A DNA stretch of 64,000 bases from UBA2402 sp037139735 (GTDB lineage: Bacteria > Planctomycetota > Phycisphaerae > Phycisphaerales > UBA1924). The translations under genes and the position numbers were made by a program. How positions within the stretch are numbered: the stretch's first letter is position 1; every line of letters starts with the position of its first letter. The stretch covers positions 1-64,000 of the forward strand of contig JBAXFU010000003.1 of assembly GCA_037139735.1 (NCBI GenBank), read 5' to 3'. This document shows, in pieces, positions 34,118-43,862 of the stretch. The notes under the pieces are model-generated. The model searched no databases. It was given only the letters and a program-made list of their open reading frames with translations, and was not told the DNA's origin.

Positions 34118-35503
34118 ATGAGCGACACGTCCAGCCAGCCCCGATCGGTCTTCAATCCCGCCGCGTCGCACCATCAGCGTCCGCGGCTTCGTCCGGTGCG
34201 GGGCTTCCCGGCCCAGCTCGGCGAGCAGACGGCGCTGGGCTTGGCCGACGCGCGGCAGATTTCGGACAAGGCGGTGTTCACGTCGATGGCCTTCCAGGTG
34301 GTGCTGCCGATGTTGGATGGGCAGCGGACGGTGGACGAGATCGTGGCGGCGGTGGGGCGGGGGCTGACGCGCGAGCCGCTGGAGTTCCTGATCGGCCAGT
34401 TGGACGAGGCGGGGCTGCTCTTCGGGCCGGTCTTCGACGCCATCGAGGCGAAGATGCGGGCGGACTTCGACAGCACGCCGGTGTTGCCGCCGGGGTCGAC
34501 GGCGGCCTTCGCGGATTCGCTCGCCGAGCACTGGGTTCGGATGCAGCGGCCGGAGGCGGAGCGGGGCGCGCCGGTGGAGTTGTCGGAGGAGTACCGCACG
34601 GGCATGGGGCAGCAGCGGATTCGGGAGGTCTTCGATCAGTGGATCGCCGAGACGCTCAAGGATCCCAACGCGCCGGTGCTCGAGTCGCTGCCGCGGGGCA
34701 TCGTGGTGCCGCACATCGACTACCAGCGTGGCTGGATGAACTACGCGGGGGTGTGGGGTCGCCTTCGGGGGTTGTCGCGTCCGGACCGGGTGCTGATTCT
34801 GGGGACGAATCACTTCGGTCAGGAAACGGGGGCGTGCGCGTGCGACAAGGGGTATCAGTCGCCGCTGGGCGTGTGTCCGCCGGCGACGGACCTGATCGAC
34901 GCGCTCAAGGCGAACCTGGGTCCGCAGGCGGGCGAGCGGATCTTCGCGAACCGGTTCGACCACGAGCGCGAGCACAGCATCGAGTTGCAGATCCCGTGGA
35001 TCCAGCATTGCCTGGGGGCCGACGAGGACGGGGCGTATCCGGCGGTGATGGGGGTGCTGATCCACGACCCGACGGTGAACAACGGCGAGAGCTACGACGG
35101 GCTGGGGATCTCGTTTGACGCCTTCGTCGACGCGATGCGCAAGGCGTTGGCTTCGCTGCCGGGCCGAACGCTGGTGGTTTCATCGGCCGACCTGAGTCAC
35201 GTGGGCCGGGCCTTCGGCGACGACCGCGACGTGGCGGGCGACAGTCCCGAGGTGCAGGAGTTCCGCACGGGGGTCTTCAACCATGACCGCGAGATGATCC
35301 AGTTGCTGGCGCAGGGCAAGGCCGACGAACTCGTGGCCAGCATGGCGTGGCAGCAGAACCCCACGCACTGGTGCAGCATCGGCAACATGTGCGCGGCCTT
35401 CAAGCTGGTGCAGCCCGCGCGGGTGCACGTCTTCAACTACGTGGCCGCGCTCGACGATTCGAGCCAAGGCATGGTGAGCAGCGTCGGCATGGCGCTCGAT
35501 TGA
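34118..35503 (+). CDS. MEMO (AmmeMemoRadiSam B) protein with N-terminal extension
   Basis: A 461-residue protein. The C-terminal part (about 195-455) is a MEMO domain with its metal-site phrases: VVPHIDYQRGW, LGTNHFG, DHEREHSIELQIPWIQH and SSADLSHVG. Ahead of it, about residues 55-120 form a small helical domain (MAFQVVLPMLDGQRTVDEIV, LTREPLEFLIGQLDEAGLL) similar in pattern to PqqD-type winged-helix recognition domains. The function of MEMO proteins is not settled; dioxygenase and redox roles have been suggested. The AmmeMemoRadiSam A and C partners are not in the window. ATG at 34118 is chosen for its -10-like element. Confidence 0.85.
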   Translation: MSDTSSQPRSVFNPAASHHQRPRLRPVRGFPAQLGEQTALGLADARQISDKAVFTSMAFQVVLPMLDGQRTVDEIVAAVGRGLTREPLEFLIGQLDEAGLLFGPVFDAIEAKMRADFDSTPVLPPGSTAAFADSLAEHWVRMQRPEAERGAPVELSEEYRTGMGQQRIREVFDQWIAETLKDPNAPVLESLPRGIVVPHIDYQRGWMNYAGVWGRLRGLSRPDRVLILGTNHFGQETGACACDKGYQSPLGVCPPATDLIDALKANLGPQAGERIFANRFDHEREHSIELQIPWIQHCLGADEDGAYPAVMGVLIHDPTVNNGESYDGLGISFDAFVDAMRKALASLPGRTLVVSSADLSHVGRAFGDDRDVAGDSPEVQEFRTGVFNHDREMIQLLAQGKADELVASMAWQQNPTHWCSIGNMCAAFKLVQPARVHVFNYVAALDDSSQGMVSSVGMALD

Positions 35504-35545
35504 CGCGAAGTTGAAGCGGTTGGCCGCCGGCGGGGTCGTCCTCGC

Positions 35546-37189
35546 TCACTTGCGGAGGACGCGGAGTCCGACGCGTTTCTCGAGGGCCCCGGCGGTCTTG
35601 GCGATGAGGTCGTAGCCGTCGCTGCCGGTGACGGTGCACCGCACGACTTCGCCGGGCGAGAGGCGCTCGGGCGACTGCACGTACGTCACCGAGTCGATCT
35701 GCGGGGCCTGGAAGTAGGTGCGGCCCTTGTAGAGTCCGCCCCCTTCGCTCACGCCGCTGGTCTTGCGGCCCTTGGTCTGCATCGCCTCGTCGATGATGAC
35801 GTCGAACTGCACGCCGCTGGACGTGGGCTTGTGCTCGTCGAACTGCTCGGCGAGGAACGCGGCCTGCTCGAAGGCGATGCGTTGCTGGAGTTCCATGACC
35901 TCGTCGCGGCGACGCTTCTTCACCTCGGCGGGGACGGCGAGCTTCGGGTCTTCCTCCATTGTGCCGGCGACGGTGCCGGGCTCGTGGGAGTACTCGAAGA
36001 CGCCCACGGCGTCGAACTGCATCTCCTCGACGAACTCGAGGAGTTCCTGGTGGTCCGCTTCCGTCTCGCCGGGGAAGCCGCTGATGAAGGTGGTGCGGAT
36101 GGCCATGCCGGGGATGCGGTCGCGGAGCGTCGTGACCAGCTTCTCCTGCTGGCGACGCGTGACGTGGCGTCGCATGCCCTTGAGCACGCGATCGCTCGCG
36201 TGCTGGAGCGGGATGTCGAGGTACTTGAGGAGGTGGCCCTTCTCGGTGAGTTCCGCGAAGGCGTCGATGATGGGCTCCGAGAAGTTGCTCGGGTAGGCGT
36301 ACATGAGGCGGAGCCACCCGTGGCCGGCCGAGTCGCGGATGGTGTCGCTCAGGCCCTTGAGCAGCGCGGGCAGGCCGCCGCCGTCGGCCAGGCCGAAGCC
36401 GATGTCGTCGCCGTAGCTGGTGGTGTCCTGGCCGATGATGAGCAGTTCATGCGCGCCGTCGGCGAGGAGTTCGCGGGCCTCCTGCCGGATGCGATCCAGC
36501 GGCTTGCTGCGCATCTTGCCCCGGATGCTCGGGATGGTGCAGAACGCGCAGTTCTGGTTGCATCCTTCACTGACGCGGAGGTAGCCGTAGTGCCTGGGCG
36601 TGAGGCGCAGGCGGGCCGAATCGTCCTCGAAGTAGCCGATGCCCTTGCCGTCCTTGCCGTTGACGGTGAGGCCGGTCACCTGCAAGCCCCGTTCCTTCGC
36701 CGCCGACAAGGCGTTGGCGGCGATCCAGTAGGTCGGTTTGTCGCTCACCTCGTCGAGTCGCTTGCGTGCGCCGCCGGGGCCCTGCACGGCGTCGACGATG
36801 CGGTCGCGGTCGAAGACGCCGACCATCGCGTCGATCCCGGGGGCCCATTCGAGCATCTTCGCGCGGTGACGCTGCACGAGGCACCCGGCGACGATCACGC
36901 GCTTGATCTCGCCCCGCTCCTTGGCGGCGATGGCCTCCTTGATCACGCCCAGCGACTCGTCCTTGCTGGCTTCGAGGAAGCCGCAGGTGTTGACCACCAC
37001 GGCGTCGGCCCCGCCGAAGCCTTCGCCCTGTGGGTCGTGCGAAATGGGGGCGAGGCCCGACTCGGCCAGGAGTCCCAGCATTTTTTCGGAGTCCACCAGA
37101 TTCTTGGGGCAGCCAAGGGAGATCAGCGAGACGGTTCGCACGTCGCCGATGCGGTCGGAGGGCGTTTTTGACGGCTTTTTGCTGGGCAC
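35546..37189 (-). CDS. rimO: Ribosomal protein S12 methylthiotransferase RimO
   Basis: A 547-residue radical SAM enzyme that methylthiolates an aspartate of ribosomal protein S12. N-terminal MTTase cysteines are in SLGCPKNLVDSEKM, NTCGFLEASKDES and VAGCLVQRH; the radical SAM cluster is CNQNCAFCTIPSIRG; a TRAM-like domain ends the protein. It is longer than usual RimO (about 440) because of an insert around residues 165-205 between MTTase and SAM domains. The start is taken as GTG 37189, where TATCAT lies 8 nt upstream; a GTG at 37141 is possible. S12 and S16 genes are not coupled to it. Confidence 0.93.
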   Translation of the reverse strand: MPSKKPSKTPSDRIGDVRTVSLISLGCPKNLVDSEKMLGLLAESGLAPISHDPQGEGFGGADAVVVNTCGFLEASKDESLGVIKEAIAAKERGEIKRVIVAGCLVQRHRAKMLEWAPGIDAMVGVFDRDRIVDAVQGPGGARKRLDEVSDKPTYWIAANALSAAKERGLQVTGLTVNGKDGKGIGYFEDDSARLRLTPRHYGYLRVSEGCNQNCAFCTIPSIRGKMRSKPLDRIRQEARELLADGAHELLIIGQDTTSYGDDIGFGLADGGGLPALLKGLSDTIRDSAGHGWLRLMYAYPSNFSEPIIDAFAELTEKGHLLKYLDIPLQHASDRVLKGMRRHVTRRQQEKLVTTLRDRIPGMAIRTTFISGFPGETEADHQELLEFVEEMQFDAVGVFEYSHEPGTVAGTMEEDPKLAVPAEVKKRRRDEVMELQQRIAFEQAAFLAEQFDEHKPTSSGVQFDVIIDEAMQTKGRKTSGVSEGGGLYKGRTYFQAPQIDSVTYVQSPERLSPGEVVRCTVTGSDGYDLIAKTAGALEKRVGLRVLRK

Positions 37190-37197
37190 TGGAGGGA

Positions 37198-37203
37198 ATG
37201 ATA
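37198..37203 (-). promoter_or_regulatory. Candidate -10 element, leaderless, rimO
   Basis: TATCAT on the minus strand ends 8 nt before the chosen GTG at 37189. Confidence 0.4.
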
Positions 37204-37274
37204 GGGGTGCACGCCCGGCGATGCCGCGGCACGCGATCCGTTCCCGGACCCGATGGAGGTCGGGGCTTGCGCGA

Positions 37275-37280
37275 TATGCT
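37275..37280 (+). promoter_or_regulatory. Candidate -10 element, leaderless, 157-aa protein
   Basis: TATGCT ends 5 nt before the ATG at 37286. Confidence 0.45.
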
Positions 37281-37285
37281 TGAGC

Positions 37286-37759
37286 ATGAACGTCATCCAG
37301 AAGGTGCGATCGATCCTTCAGGAGCTTCGCTCGGGGGCCAGGCCCGCGGCGGCGGCGGAGAACTGGGCGCTCGTCGGCCGTCTGCTGCCCCGCATGACTT
37401 CCGAACTCGCCACCGTCCAGAAGGTGGTGGCCGAAAAGGATCTCGACGGATTGGCCGCGTTGCTCGACCGCATCGAGCACCGCGTCGCCGATGCGGCGGC
37501 CAAGCAGGCCGCCCTGACCTTCAGCGAGGCGGATCTGGCCGCCGCGTTCAAGGCCTTCGAGAAGCGTCTGGCCCTGGGGCGGCTCGCCGACGAGTCTCGC
37601 CTGGGAGGCCGGTACACCTCGGGGGGCCGCAAGTCATCGATCGACGGCATTCAGCCCCCGGATGGGTTTCCCGCGGGCATTTGGCAGGCCCTCGTTCGGG
37701 CCGGCAAGCTCCAGGATTTGGGAGAAGGCTTCTACTGCATGCCCGGACGAACGCCGTAG
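37286..37759 (+). CDS. Conserved hypothetical protein, 157 aa
   Basis: A soluble, largely helical protein with no signal peptide. It starts MNVIQKVRSILQELRSGARP, has a predicted helical pair to about residue 100, and ends with a Gly-rich segment GGRYTSGGRKSSIDGIQPPD and PAGIWQALVRAGKLQDLGEG. I recognise no family. The ATG at 37286 is supported by TATGCT 5 nt upstream. It is divergent from rimO and followed by 208 bases before the next gene. Confidence 0.65.
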   Translation: MNVIQKVRSILQELRSGARPAAAAENWALVGRLLPRMTSELATVQKVVAEKDLDGLAALLDRIEHRVADAAAKQAALTFSEADLAAAFKAFEKRLALGRLADESRLGGRYTSGGRKSSIDGIQPPDGFPAGIWQALVRAGKLQDLGEGFYCMPGRTP

Positions 37760-37967
37760 CGGCGGTTATGCGGGCCTTTGCATTTTTTCCGCGGCGACGT
37801 GAAAACGAGCAGTGACGGTGCAAGATCCATCGGCGTGTTCCGGAGTGCAGGCATGACAGGCCGTGTGGCCCGTCACGAACCACGCCGGTGAGCGAACTCC
37901 CGGTCCGTCAGTCAGCCACGTGATGCGTTGCAGCAAGCAGCCCGCGACAGCGGGCAGGAGAAGTCCC

Positions 37968-40565
37968 ATGGCCTTTGCGTTCCCCATCGTCCGTTCCCTC
38001 TCGCCCGTCACCCTCGCGGCCGCCGCCGGCATGCTCGGCTCGATCGCCGCGGGGCAGGGGGTGCCCTGCCCGACGACCTGCTCCGACAACGTGATGAAGA
38101 CGATCTGCTACGAGCAGGGCCGGGTCGACAACTTCGCCGCCCCGATCGACCCGCTCACCCCGCGGCCCTTCTTCGCCTCGCTCCTCTCCACCTACGCGAT
38201 CTCCAAGCCCTTCGATGACGCTCGCGTCAACGCGGTGTGCGGCACGTCGTTCCAGAACCTGCCCTGCGGCATCGTGAGCGCGGTCCTCGAGATCAAGCTC
38301 CGTGCCGAGAACGACATCCCGCAGAACGACTCGATCTACCTGCAGTGGCTGGGCGGCACCTTCGCGTGGGCCTCGCCGATCAACGCCCTGCCCGGTGCGG
38401 GCGGCACGTGGAACGCGGGCCAGACGCAGACGTTCACGCTCAACCTCGGCACGCTGCCGGGCGGCCTCATCAGCCAGATGAACTCCAGCGGCGCGCTCGA
38501 CCTGCTGGTGTCCGACGACACGACGGTCGATTACGCCCGCCTCACGATTCGGGTTTGCCCGTGCGACGGTCCGACCCGCGTCTACACCGTGGGCACGGTC
38601 GACAACCTGGCCATGCCCACCGAGCCCACCAGCCGCCGCCCGCGACTGACCGCGCTTCGCACCGTCTCCCCCTTCCTCTGGAAGGACAACGACGATCCGA
38701 CCAACGACCGCGGCTGGGGCCACACCTTCACCGGACTGCCCCGCGGCATCGTCGCCGCCGACTTCACCGTTCGCATGAAGCCCGCGGGCTACGGAGCCGG
38801 CAACGACGGTCTGGCGTTCGACCTGCTCAATCAGGGCGCCCCGGAGACCTTCTCTCGCGGCTTCAACATCAACACCCTGGCCGCTCCGTGGCTTCCCAGC
38901 AGCAACCCCTTGACCAACTTCTACTTCGACCTTGGCGCCACCATGCCCACCACGGTGTGCGGCACCAACCTGCTGGGCGACTTCGGCGACGGCGTCTTCG
39001 ACGTGTACATCCAGGACGACACCGTCATCGATGCCGCCCGCCTCCGCGTGAAGCCCTGCCCGCCCATGAAGCGGTTCCACGGCCTTCCCTACGGCGTGCT
39101 GGGCTACGCCCAGGTCGACACCGCCGCCGACGGGTCGATCCGCGTGGTGACGGCCTCCAACGGCGACGGCGTCTCGTTCGACGCCTTGGGGGTCGACCGC
39201 CAGGTCTTCCACATCGATCCGACCGTCTTCGCGGCCTCGCTCGATGGCACCGAGATGACGATCGGCGTCACCGGCCCCGACTTTGACGGAGATGGGGCTC
39301 CCGATGTCGTCATCGGCGGCACGGCGACGAAGCAGCGTGGGGTGACCAAGCTGAAGGCCCACCGCGAACGCAACTTCGGGCCTTTGGCATTCCACGTTCG
39401 CGACAGCATCACCGGCGAGACGGTGAGCGGCACGCTGCAGGGCGATCAGGCCATCACCGTGGCGAGCCAGGGCCTGTCGGGCGTCGAGTGGAACGCCGCG
39501 GGCGACACGATCTTCGAGTTCGACGCGGACTGCGACATGATCCTGCCCGACGGTCGTCGCGTCCGCGGCCACACGGTCGATCTCGACGACCGCGACTTCG
39601 ACTCGAGCTCGGTGGCGCGCTGCGACTGGAGCTGGGGCCTGTCGCAGAGCGGCACGAGCGGTCCAATCGGCGGTGGTCGCATCGTGAGCGTCTCCTCGTC
39701 GATCAACGGCGTGCTCCACACGCAGACGGGTTCGGAGGCGACGATGAGCACCAACCCGGGGAGCATCACGCTCTCGGACATCCTGCCGGGCACGACGACG
39801 GGGCTCGACCTCCTGTTGCCCTCGGTGCCTCGCCGCGGGGGCGGCCTGCCGATCGTGAAGCGGATCGGCGCCGACATCACCGTGGCGTGTGCGGGCCTGC
39901 CCGAGAACTGCGACGACGCATTCGCCATGACGGCCGCGTGCCGCGCCAAGACGTCGGAGGCGAAGATGACCATCGGCGCGATCAAGCGGAGGGGCAGCGA
40001 CGGGACGTCGTCGGGCTACTCCCTGCGGGCCGGCAACTGCTGCCGCGGCCACGTGATCATCATGAAGCTCTACGACGAGCAGGGCAACCCGACGGGCGAA
40101 CGGGCGATTGCTCCGGGCACGAGCTTCGAGGCCCTCACCACCGGCAAGCTGACGAAGGCCGACGCGGGATACGCCACGCAGCCCGACGGCGAGTTCCCCT
40201 GGCTCTCGGTGGGCTTCGATCAGGACGTGATCTTCCTCGTCGACGGCAGCGTGGCCCGGGGTCGTCAGATGCGGTTGCAGTCGACCGACCCCGCCGCGAG
40301 CGATGACGGGTTCGAGGGGCTGGGCCTGAGCTTCTCGGGCGTCGGCGAGGTCGACGTGAGCAACCAGCGGATCGAGTTCGAGGAGCCCGGCTACCCCTGC
40401 CCCGCCGACTTCAACCGTGACGGCGGCATCGACGGCGACGACATTCCCGCCTTCTTCGATGCCTGGGAGATTGGTGACGCCTCGGCCGACACGAACCAGG
40501 ACGGCGGCGTCGATGGCGACGACGTGACCGAGTTCTTCCGGGTGTGGGAGAACGGCGGCTGCTGA
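37968..40565 (+). CDS. Secreted protein with Gly-Cys-terminal dockerin-like tail
   Basis: An 865-residue exported protein: signal peptide (1 to about 29), two related beta-rich domains beginning at RVDNFAAPIDPLTPRPF and TVDNLAMPTEPTSRRPR (about 55-190 and 205-335), a further beta-rich region, and a 55-residue tail with two calcium-loop repeats (DFNRDGGIDGDD and DTNQDGGVDGDD) ending WENGGC at the very C-terminus. It matches what I recall as GC-type dockerin proteins of Phycisphaerae. The catalytic or binding role of the body is unknown. AGGAG lies 8 nt before the ATG at 37968. Confidence 0.8.
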   Translation: MAFAFPIVRSLSPVTLAAAAGMLGSIAAGQGVPCPTTCSDNVMKTICYEQGRVDNFAAPIDPLTPRPFFASLLSTYAISKPFDDARVNAVCGTSFQNLPCGIVSAVLEIKLRAENDIPQNDSIYLQWLGGTFAWASPINALPGAGGTWNAGQTQTFTLNLGTLPGGLISQMNSSGALDLLVSDDTTVDYARLTIRVCPCDGPTRVYTVGTVDNLAMPTEPTSRRPRLTALRTVSPFLWKDNDDPTNDRGWGHTFTGLPRGIVAADFTVRMKPAGYGAGNDGLAFDLLNQGAPETFSRGFNINTLAAPWLPSSNPLTNFYFDLGATMPTTVCGTNLLGDFGDGVFDVYIQDDTVIDAARLRVKPCPPMKRFHGLPYGVLGYAQVDTAADGSIRVVTASNGDGVSFDALGVDRQVFHIDPTVFAASLDGTEMTIGVTGPDFDGDGAPDVVIGGTATKQRGVTKLKAHRERNFGPLAFHVRDSITGETVSGTLQGDQAITVASQGLSGVEWNAAGDTIFEFDADCDMILPDGRRVRGHTVDLDDRDFDSSSVARCDWSWGLSQSGTSGPIGGGRIVSVSSSINGVLHTQTGSEATMSTNPGSITLSDILPGTTTGLDLLLPSVPRRGGGLPIVKRIGADITVACAGLPENCDDAFAMTAACRAKTSEAKMTIGAIKRRGSDGTSSGYSLRAGNCCRGHVIIMKLYDEQGNPTGERAIAPGTSFEALTTGKLTKADAGYATQPDGEFPWLSVGFDQDVIFLVDGSVARGRQMRLQSTDPAASDDGFEGLGLSFSGVGEVDVSNQRIEFEEPGYPCPADFNRDGGIDGDDIPAFFDAWEIGDASADTNQDGGVDGDDVTEFFRVWENGGC

Positions 40566-40593
40566 GCCCCGAAGCCCGACGAGTCCATCAACG

Positions 40594-40629
40594 CAGGCGG
40601 GCGAGCCATCGGGCTCGCCCGCCTTTCAT
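40594..40629 (+). terminator. Terminator between convergent dockerin-type genes
   Basis: A perfect 13-bp stem (40594-40606 with 40611-40623, aggcgggcgagcc type) with a 4-nt loop ends in a moderately T-rich run on the plus strand. The minus side lacks a T-tract, so it serves mainly the plus gene. Confidence 0.8.
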
Positions 40630-40649
40630 TTCGGGAACGGCGCCCGCCG

Positions 40650-43600
40650 TCAGCAGCCGCCGTTTTCCCAGGCGGCGAAGAAGGTGACGACATCGTCGCC
40701 GTCGATGCCGCCGTCGAGGTTGGTGTCGGCCGATGCGTCTCCCGATTCCCAGGCGAGGTAGAAGGCGGCCACGTCGTCGCCGTCGATGCCGCCGTCCTGG
40801 TTGAAGTCGGCGGGGCAGGAGGCGGTGGGGGGGACGCAGATGTTGGCGGAGATGACGATGTCATCGACGGCGGCCTCGATGAGCGAACCGGTTCCGGCGT
40901 CGTCGGCGACGAAGCGGACCCGCATGGTGGCGGTGACCGGCAGGACATCGGCGATGCGGCGGGAGAAGTTGATCCATCCGCCGCTGGTGCCCGCGCCGGC
41001 CGGGCCGACGGTCTCGAAGTTGGTCCAGGTCGAACCGTTGTTGTTGGAGATGTCGACGCGGAAGGTGTCGGCGTTGGCGCCGGCGCCGGCGCTGTTGGAG
41101 TACCAGCGCCAGTAGGAGAGGGCCGAATCGGGCTTGCCCGCGAGATTGAAGGCCGGACTCAGCAGGGTGGTGTAGCCGCCATCGACGTCGTTGGCGCCTG
41201 CGCTGGCGCCGGCCGATGCGCCGGTGACGAAGCAGATGGTGCCGGCGCCCGGCGTGTGGTCGCTTCCGGGCTGCGCGGTGGTGGCCTGGGGCACGGCTCG
41301 CTCCCAGCGACCCGACGTGGCGGTGTCGCCGGCGACGCCGAGCGTCCAACCCTTGTTCGTCTCGGCGTCGTCGGAGAAACTGGTGTCGACGCCGGTGATC
41401 GACAGGGCGGCGTAGGGTGCCGACGAGCCTGTCGCCGGGCTGGTTCGCTCGCCCGCGCTCGTGCCCGTCGAGACGTAGTACGAGACCGCGGAGAAGCAGG
41501 GGACGGCGGGGATGCTGGCGAGGTAGGTGGAGCCGGAGACGAGCGACATGGCGGAGGAGGCGTACGCGCCGCCGCCGATGGAGTAGAAGAGCCGCTGCGT
41601 GCCGGGGGTGAGCGTGACCAGCGTGGGCGTCATGGCGACGCGGAAGGTGGTGGCGGCAGCGGGCGACACGATCGAGGGCGTGCCGTCGGGGAAGGTGAAG
41701 TCGACGCGCTGGGGAAGGGCGAAGTTCTCGACGATGCCGGAGGTGCCGCCGCCGGCGGGGCTGGTCGCGTTGACGCCCATGCCTCGCTTGGCGAAGGCGG
41801 TCCAGATGGCGGCCTGGTGCACGCCTCCGTAGCGGGCCTGATCCGCCTGGAGGATCGTGTCGCGTTCGTCGAGGAAGTCGGGCACGCCGGGGGCGAGCTT
41901 CATGCCGTCGACGGCCAGTTGCATGGAGATCTCGTTGGCGGCGAACCCCTCGATCAAGCCGATCTCGCGCCGCATCTCGAGCAGCGTGTTGCACCAGACC
42001 TCGCCGACGTTGTGCACCTCGTTGGCGGTCGTCGACCCGATGGGGCCGCGGGGCACCGAACCGCTGACGGAGAACTGGGCGTTGTCGATGTCGGCGAAGG
42101 TGAGGGGGCTCTTGCTGAAGTCCGGCGAGTAGGGGTAGCGACGGATGCCGTAGTAGTAGTTGTTGGTGAAGCCCGCGGTGATGTTGTACGTGGCGTACGC
42201 GCCCGCGGCGTAGCAGGCCGCGAAGTCGTCGCCGTTCTGCGCGTTGATGCAGAGCGCGAAGAAGTCGCTCCACCCTTCGCCCATGCCTCCGCCTTGCGTG
42301 CCGGTGAGGCCGCCGCGGTGCAGGCGGATGGAGAGGCCGTGGGCCATCTCGTGATAGACGATGTCGCCGTCGAGGGAACCGTCGCGATCGGGCGTGGGAC
42401 CGGTCCAGACGTACATTTGGCAGCGGGCGGTGGAGCCGTCGGTGCCGCTGGTGGAGAAGTTGGCGTTGTTGGTGCCGCTGCCGTCCTGCGACTCGGCGCG
42501 CACGGGGTCGGCCGCGGTGCCGCCGCGACCGAGGTTGTCGGTCTGGAAGTTGCCGGACGCCTCGTTGAAGCCCAGCGAGTAGAGCCGATCGTGGAAGCGG
42601 TTGGCGTAGTAGAAGAGCTGCGTCGTGACCGCGGGTTGATAGGCCGCGGGCGCGTCGCCGGTGTTGAGTCCGACGTTGAGCGAGAAGTCGAAGACGCGGC
42701 TGGCGCCCGTGGCGCGATCGGCCGCCGAGGCGGTGTTGTCGTTGGCCGAGTCGAGATAGGCGTCCACGTTGTTGCCCACGGTGGCGGTCTGTCCGTCGGG
42801 GATCCAGCCGTTGGGCGAGAAGGCCGAGATTTCGGCGGGCTGCACCGTCAGGAGCGTGCGGGCCACGAAGGGCGCCTGGAAGCCGTCCGGGGTGTTGCGT
42901 CCGGGGGAGAGCGGGGCCGGGCTGTCGCCGGCGTAGATGCGATAGGTCGCCGGCTGGGTGGTGTCCCACACGAGGCGATTGTGCCTCCAGAGCACGGAGC
43001 CGTCGGTGGCGTCGATCACCATGTCGTAGGTGTTTCCCACGCCCTTTTCGGGCACGCTCATCCACCAGGCGGGGACCACCTGGTCGCGCGTGCGGGCGAA
43101 GAGCACCTTCTTGACCTCGAGGGGATCCTGGTTGCCGAACTCGCCGCTCGTCTGGTGGATGACGCCGCCGTGCGGGCCGATGTCGGTCGTGGGGGTGGGG
43201 GCCTTGGCGATGGTGATGCCCAGGTTGGCCGCCGCCGCCCGGATCGCGGCCGCCTCGTCGAGCGACTGTTCGGGAATGCGCCAGCCGCCCTCGGGCGGCG
43301 CGAGGACGGTGCTTCCGGCGTTCATGATCTCGCCGCCGCGGGCGACGTTGATCCGCAGTTCGGCGTTGAAGAGATCGAGGCCGTCGATCCGCTGCTGCCA
43401 CGTCAGGTGGTGCATCAGGCCGTCGGAGGTGTCGAGGTTGCGCGTGAGCGGGAAGGTTCGAAGGGTCGCCGCGTCGACTTCGAGCGCGGCGGCGTGCTCG
43501 TCGACGAAGGCCAAGGCCGCGTCGATCGGCGCGAGGCGAGAGGGGCCGCTGAGGAACGCGGCGGGCGACCGCATGAACTGCACGGTGCCCAGCGTGGCGT

Positions 43601-43862
43601 CGTCGTCGGCCTTGAACATCGGCACGCGTGCGGCCAGCCTGGCCAGCGCCTCGTCACGGGCCTTGCCCCGAGCCGACGCCCGCATGGCCGCGATCGCCCG
43701 TGCCGCCGCGGGAGAGGTCGTCTCGTCGGCGGCGAGGCGGCAGTCGATCGAGGCGAGGCCGGGCGAGTCGAGGTCGTGCCTGCCGTCCGAGGCGGCCTTG
43801 GTGGAACCCGCCGCCATGACCAAACCCGCGATCGCCGCGACCGTCTTGACGTGTGCCTTCAC
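40650..43862 (-). CDS. Secreted M36 (fungalysin) metallopeptidase, dockerin-like tail
   Basis: A 1070-residue exported protease. After a signal peptide (1 to about 22) comes an FTP-type propeptide, then the catalytic domain with zinc motif YHEMAHGLS and downstream third-ligand segment GMGEGWSDFFA, then beta-rich C-terminal modules including a lectin/jelly-roll-like part with WRWYSNSAGAGANADTF, and a 55-residue dockerin-like tail ending WENGGC. It would degrade extracellular protein. GTG at 43862 is taken because GGGAG lies about 9 nt upstream and it begins the signal peptide; ATG 43895 is the alternative. Confidence 0.88.
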   Translation of the reverse strand: MKAHVKTVAAIAGLVMAAGSTKAASDGRHDLDSPGLASIDCRLAADETTSPAAARAIAAMRASARGKARDEALARLAARVPMFKADDDATLGTVQFMRSPAAFLSGPSRLAPIDAALAFVDEHAAALEVDAATLRTFPLTRNLDTSDGLMHHLTWQQRIDGLDLFNAELRINVARGGEIMNAGSTVLAPPEGGWRIPEQSLDEAAAIRAAAANLGITIAKAPTPTTDIGPHGGVIHQTSGEFGNQDPLEVKKVLFARTRDQVVPAWWMSVPEKGVGNTYDMVIDATDGSVLWRHNRLVWDTTQPATYRIYAGDSPAPLSPGRNTPDGFQAPFVARTLLTVQPAEISAFSPNGWIPDGQTATVGNNVDAYLDSANDNTASAADRATGASRVFDFSLNVGLNTGDAPAAYQPAVTTQLFYYANRFHDRLYSLGFNEASGNFQTDNLGRGGTAADPVRAESQDGSGTNNANFSTSGTDGSTARCQMYVWTGPTPDRDGSLDGDIVYHEMAHGLSIRLHRGGLTGTQGGGMGEGWSDFFALCINAQNGDDFAACYAAGAYATYNITAGFTNNYYYGIRRYPYSPDFSKSPLTFADIDNAQFSVSGSVPRGPIGSTTANEVHNVGEVWCNTLLEMRREIGLIEGFAANEISMQLAVDGMKLAPGVPDFLDERDTILQADQARYGGVHQAAIWTAFAKRGMGVNATSPAGGGTSGIVENFALPQRVDFTFPDGTPSIVSPAAATTFRVAMTPTLVTLTPGTQRLFYSIGGGAYASSAMSLVSGSTYLASIPAVPCFSAVSYYVSTGTSAGERTSPATGSSAPYAALSITGVDTSFSDDAETNKGWTLGVAGDTATSGRWERAVPQATTAQPGSDHTPGAGTICFVTGASAGASAGANDVDGGYTTLLSPAFNLAGKPDSALSYWRWYSNSAGAGANADTFRVDISNNNGSTWTNFETVGPAGAGTSGGWINFSRRIADVLPVTATMRVRFVADDAGTGSLIEAAVDDIVISANICVPPTASCPADFNQDGGIDGDDVAAFYLAWESGDASADTNLDGGIDGDDVVTFFAAWENGGC

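Noticed and set aside
40566..40649. CRISPR-like or attachment-site reading of the inverted repeat spacer
   Set aside because: There is a single hairpin, explained as a terminator between convergent genes, with no repeat-spacer periodicity or integrase.
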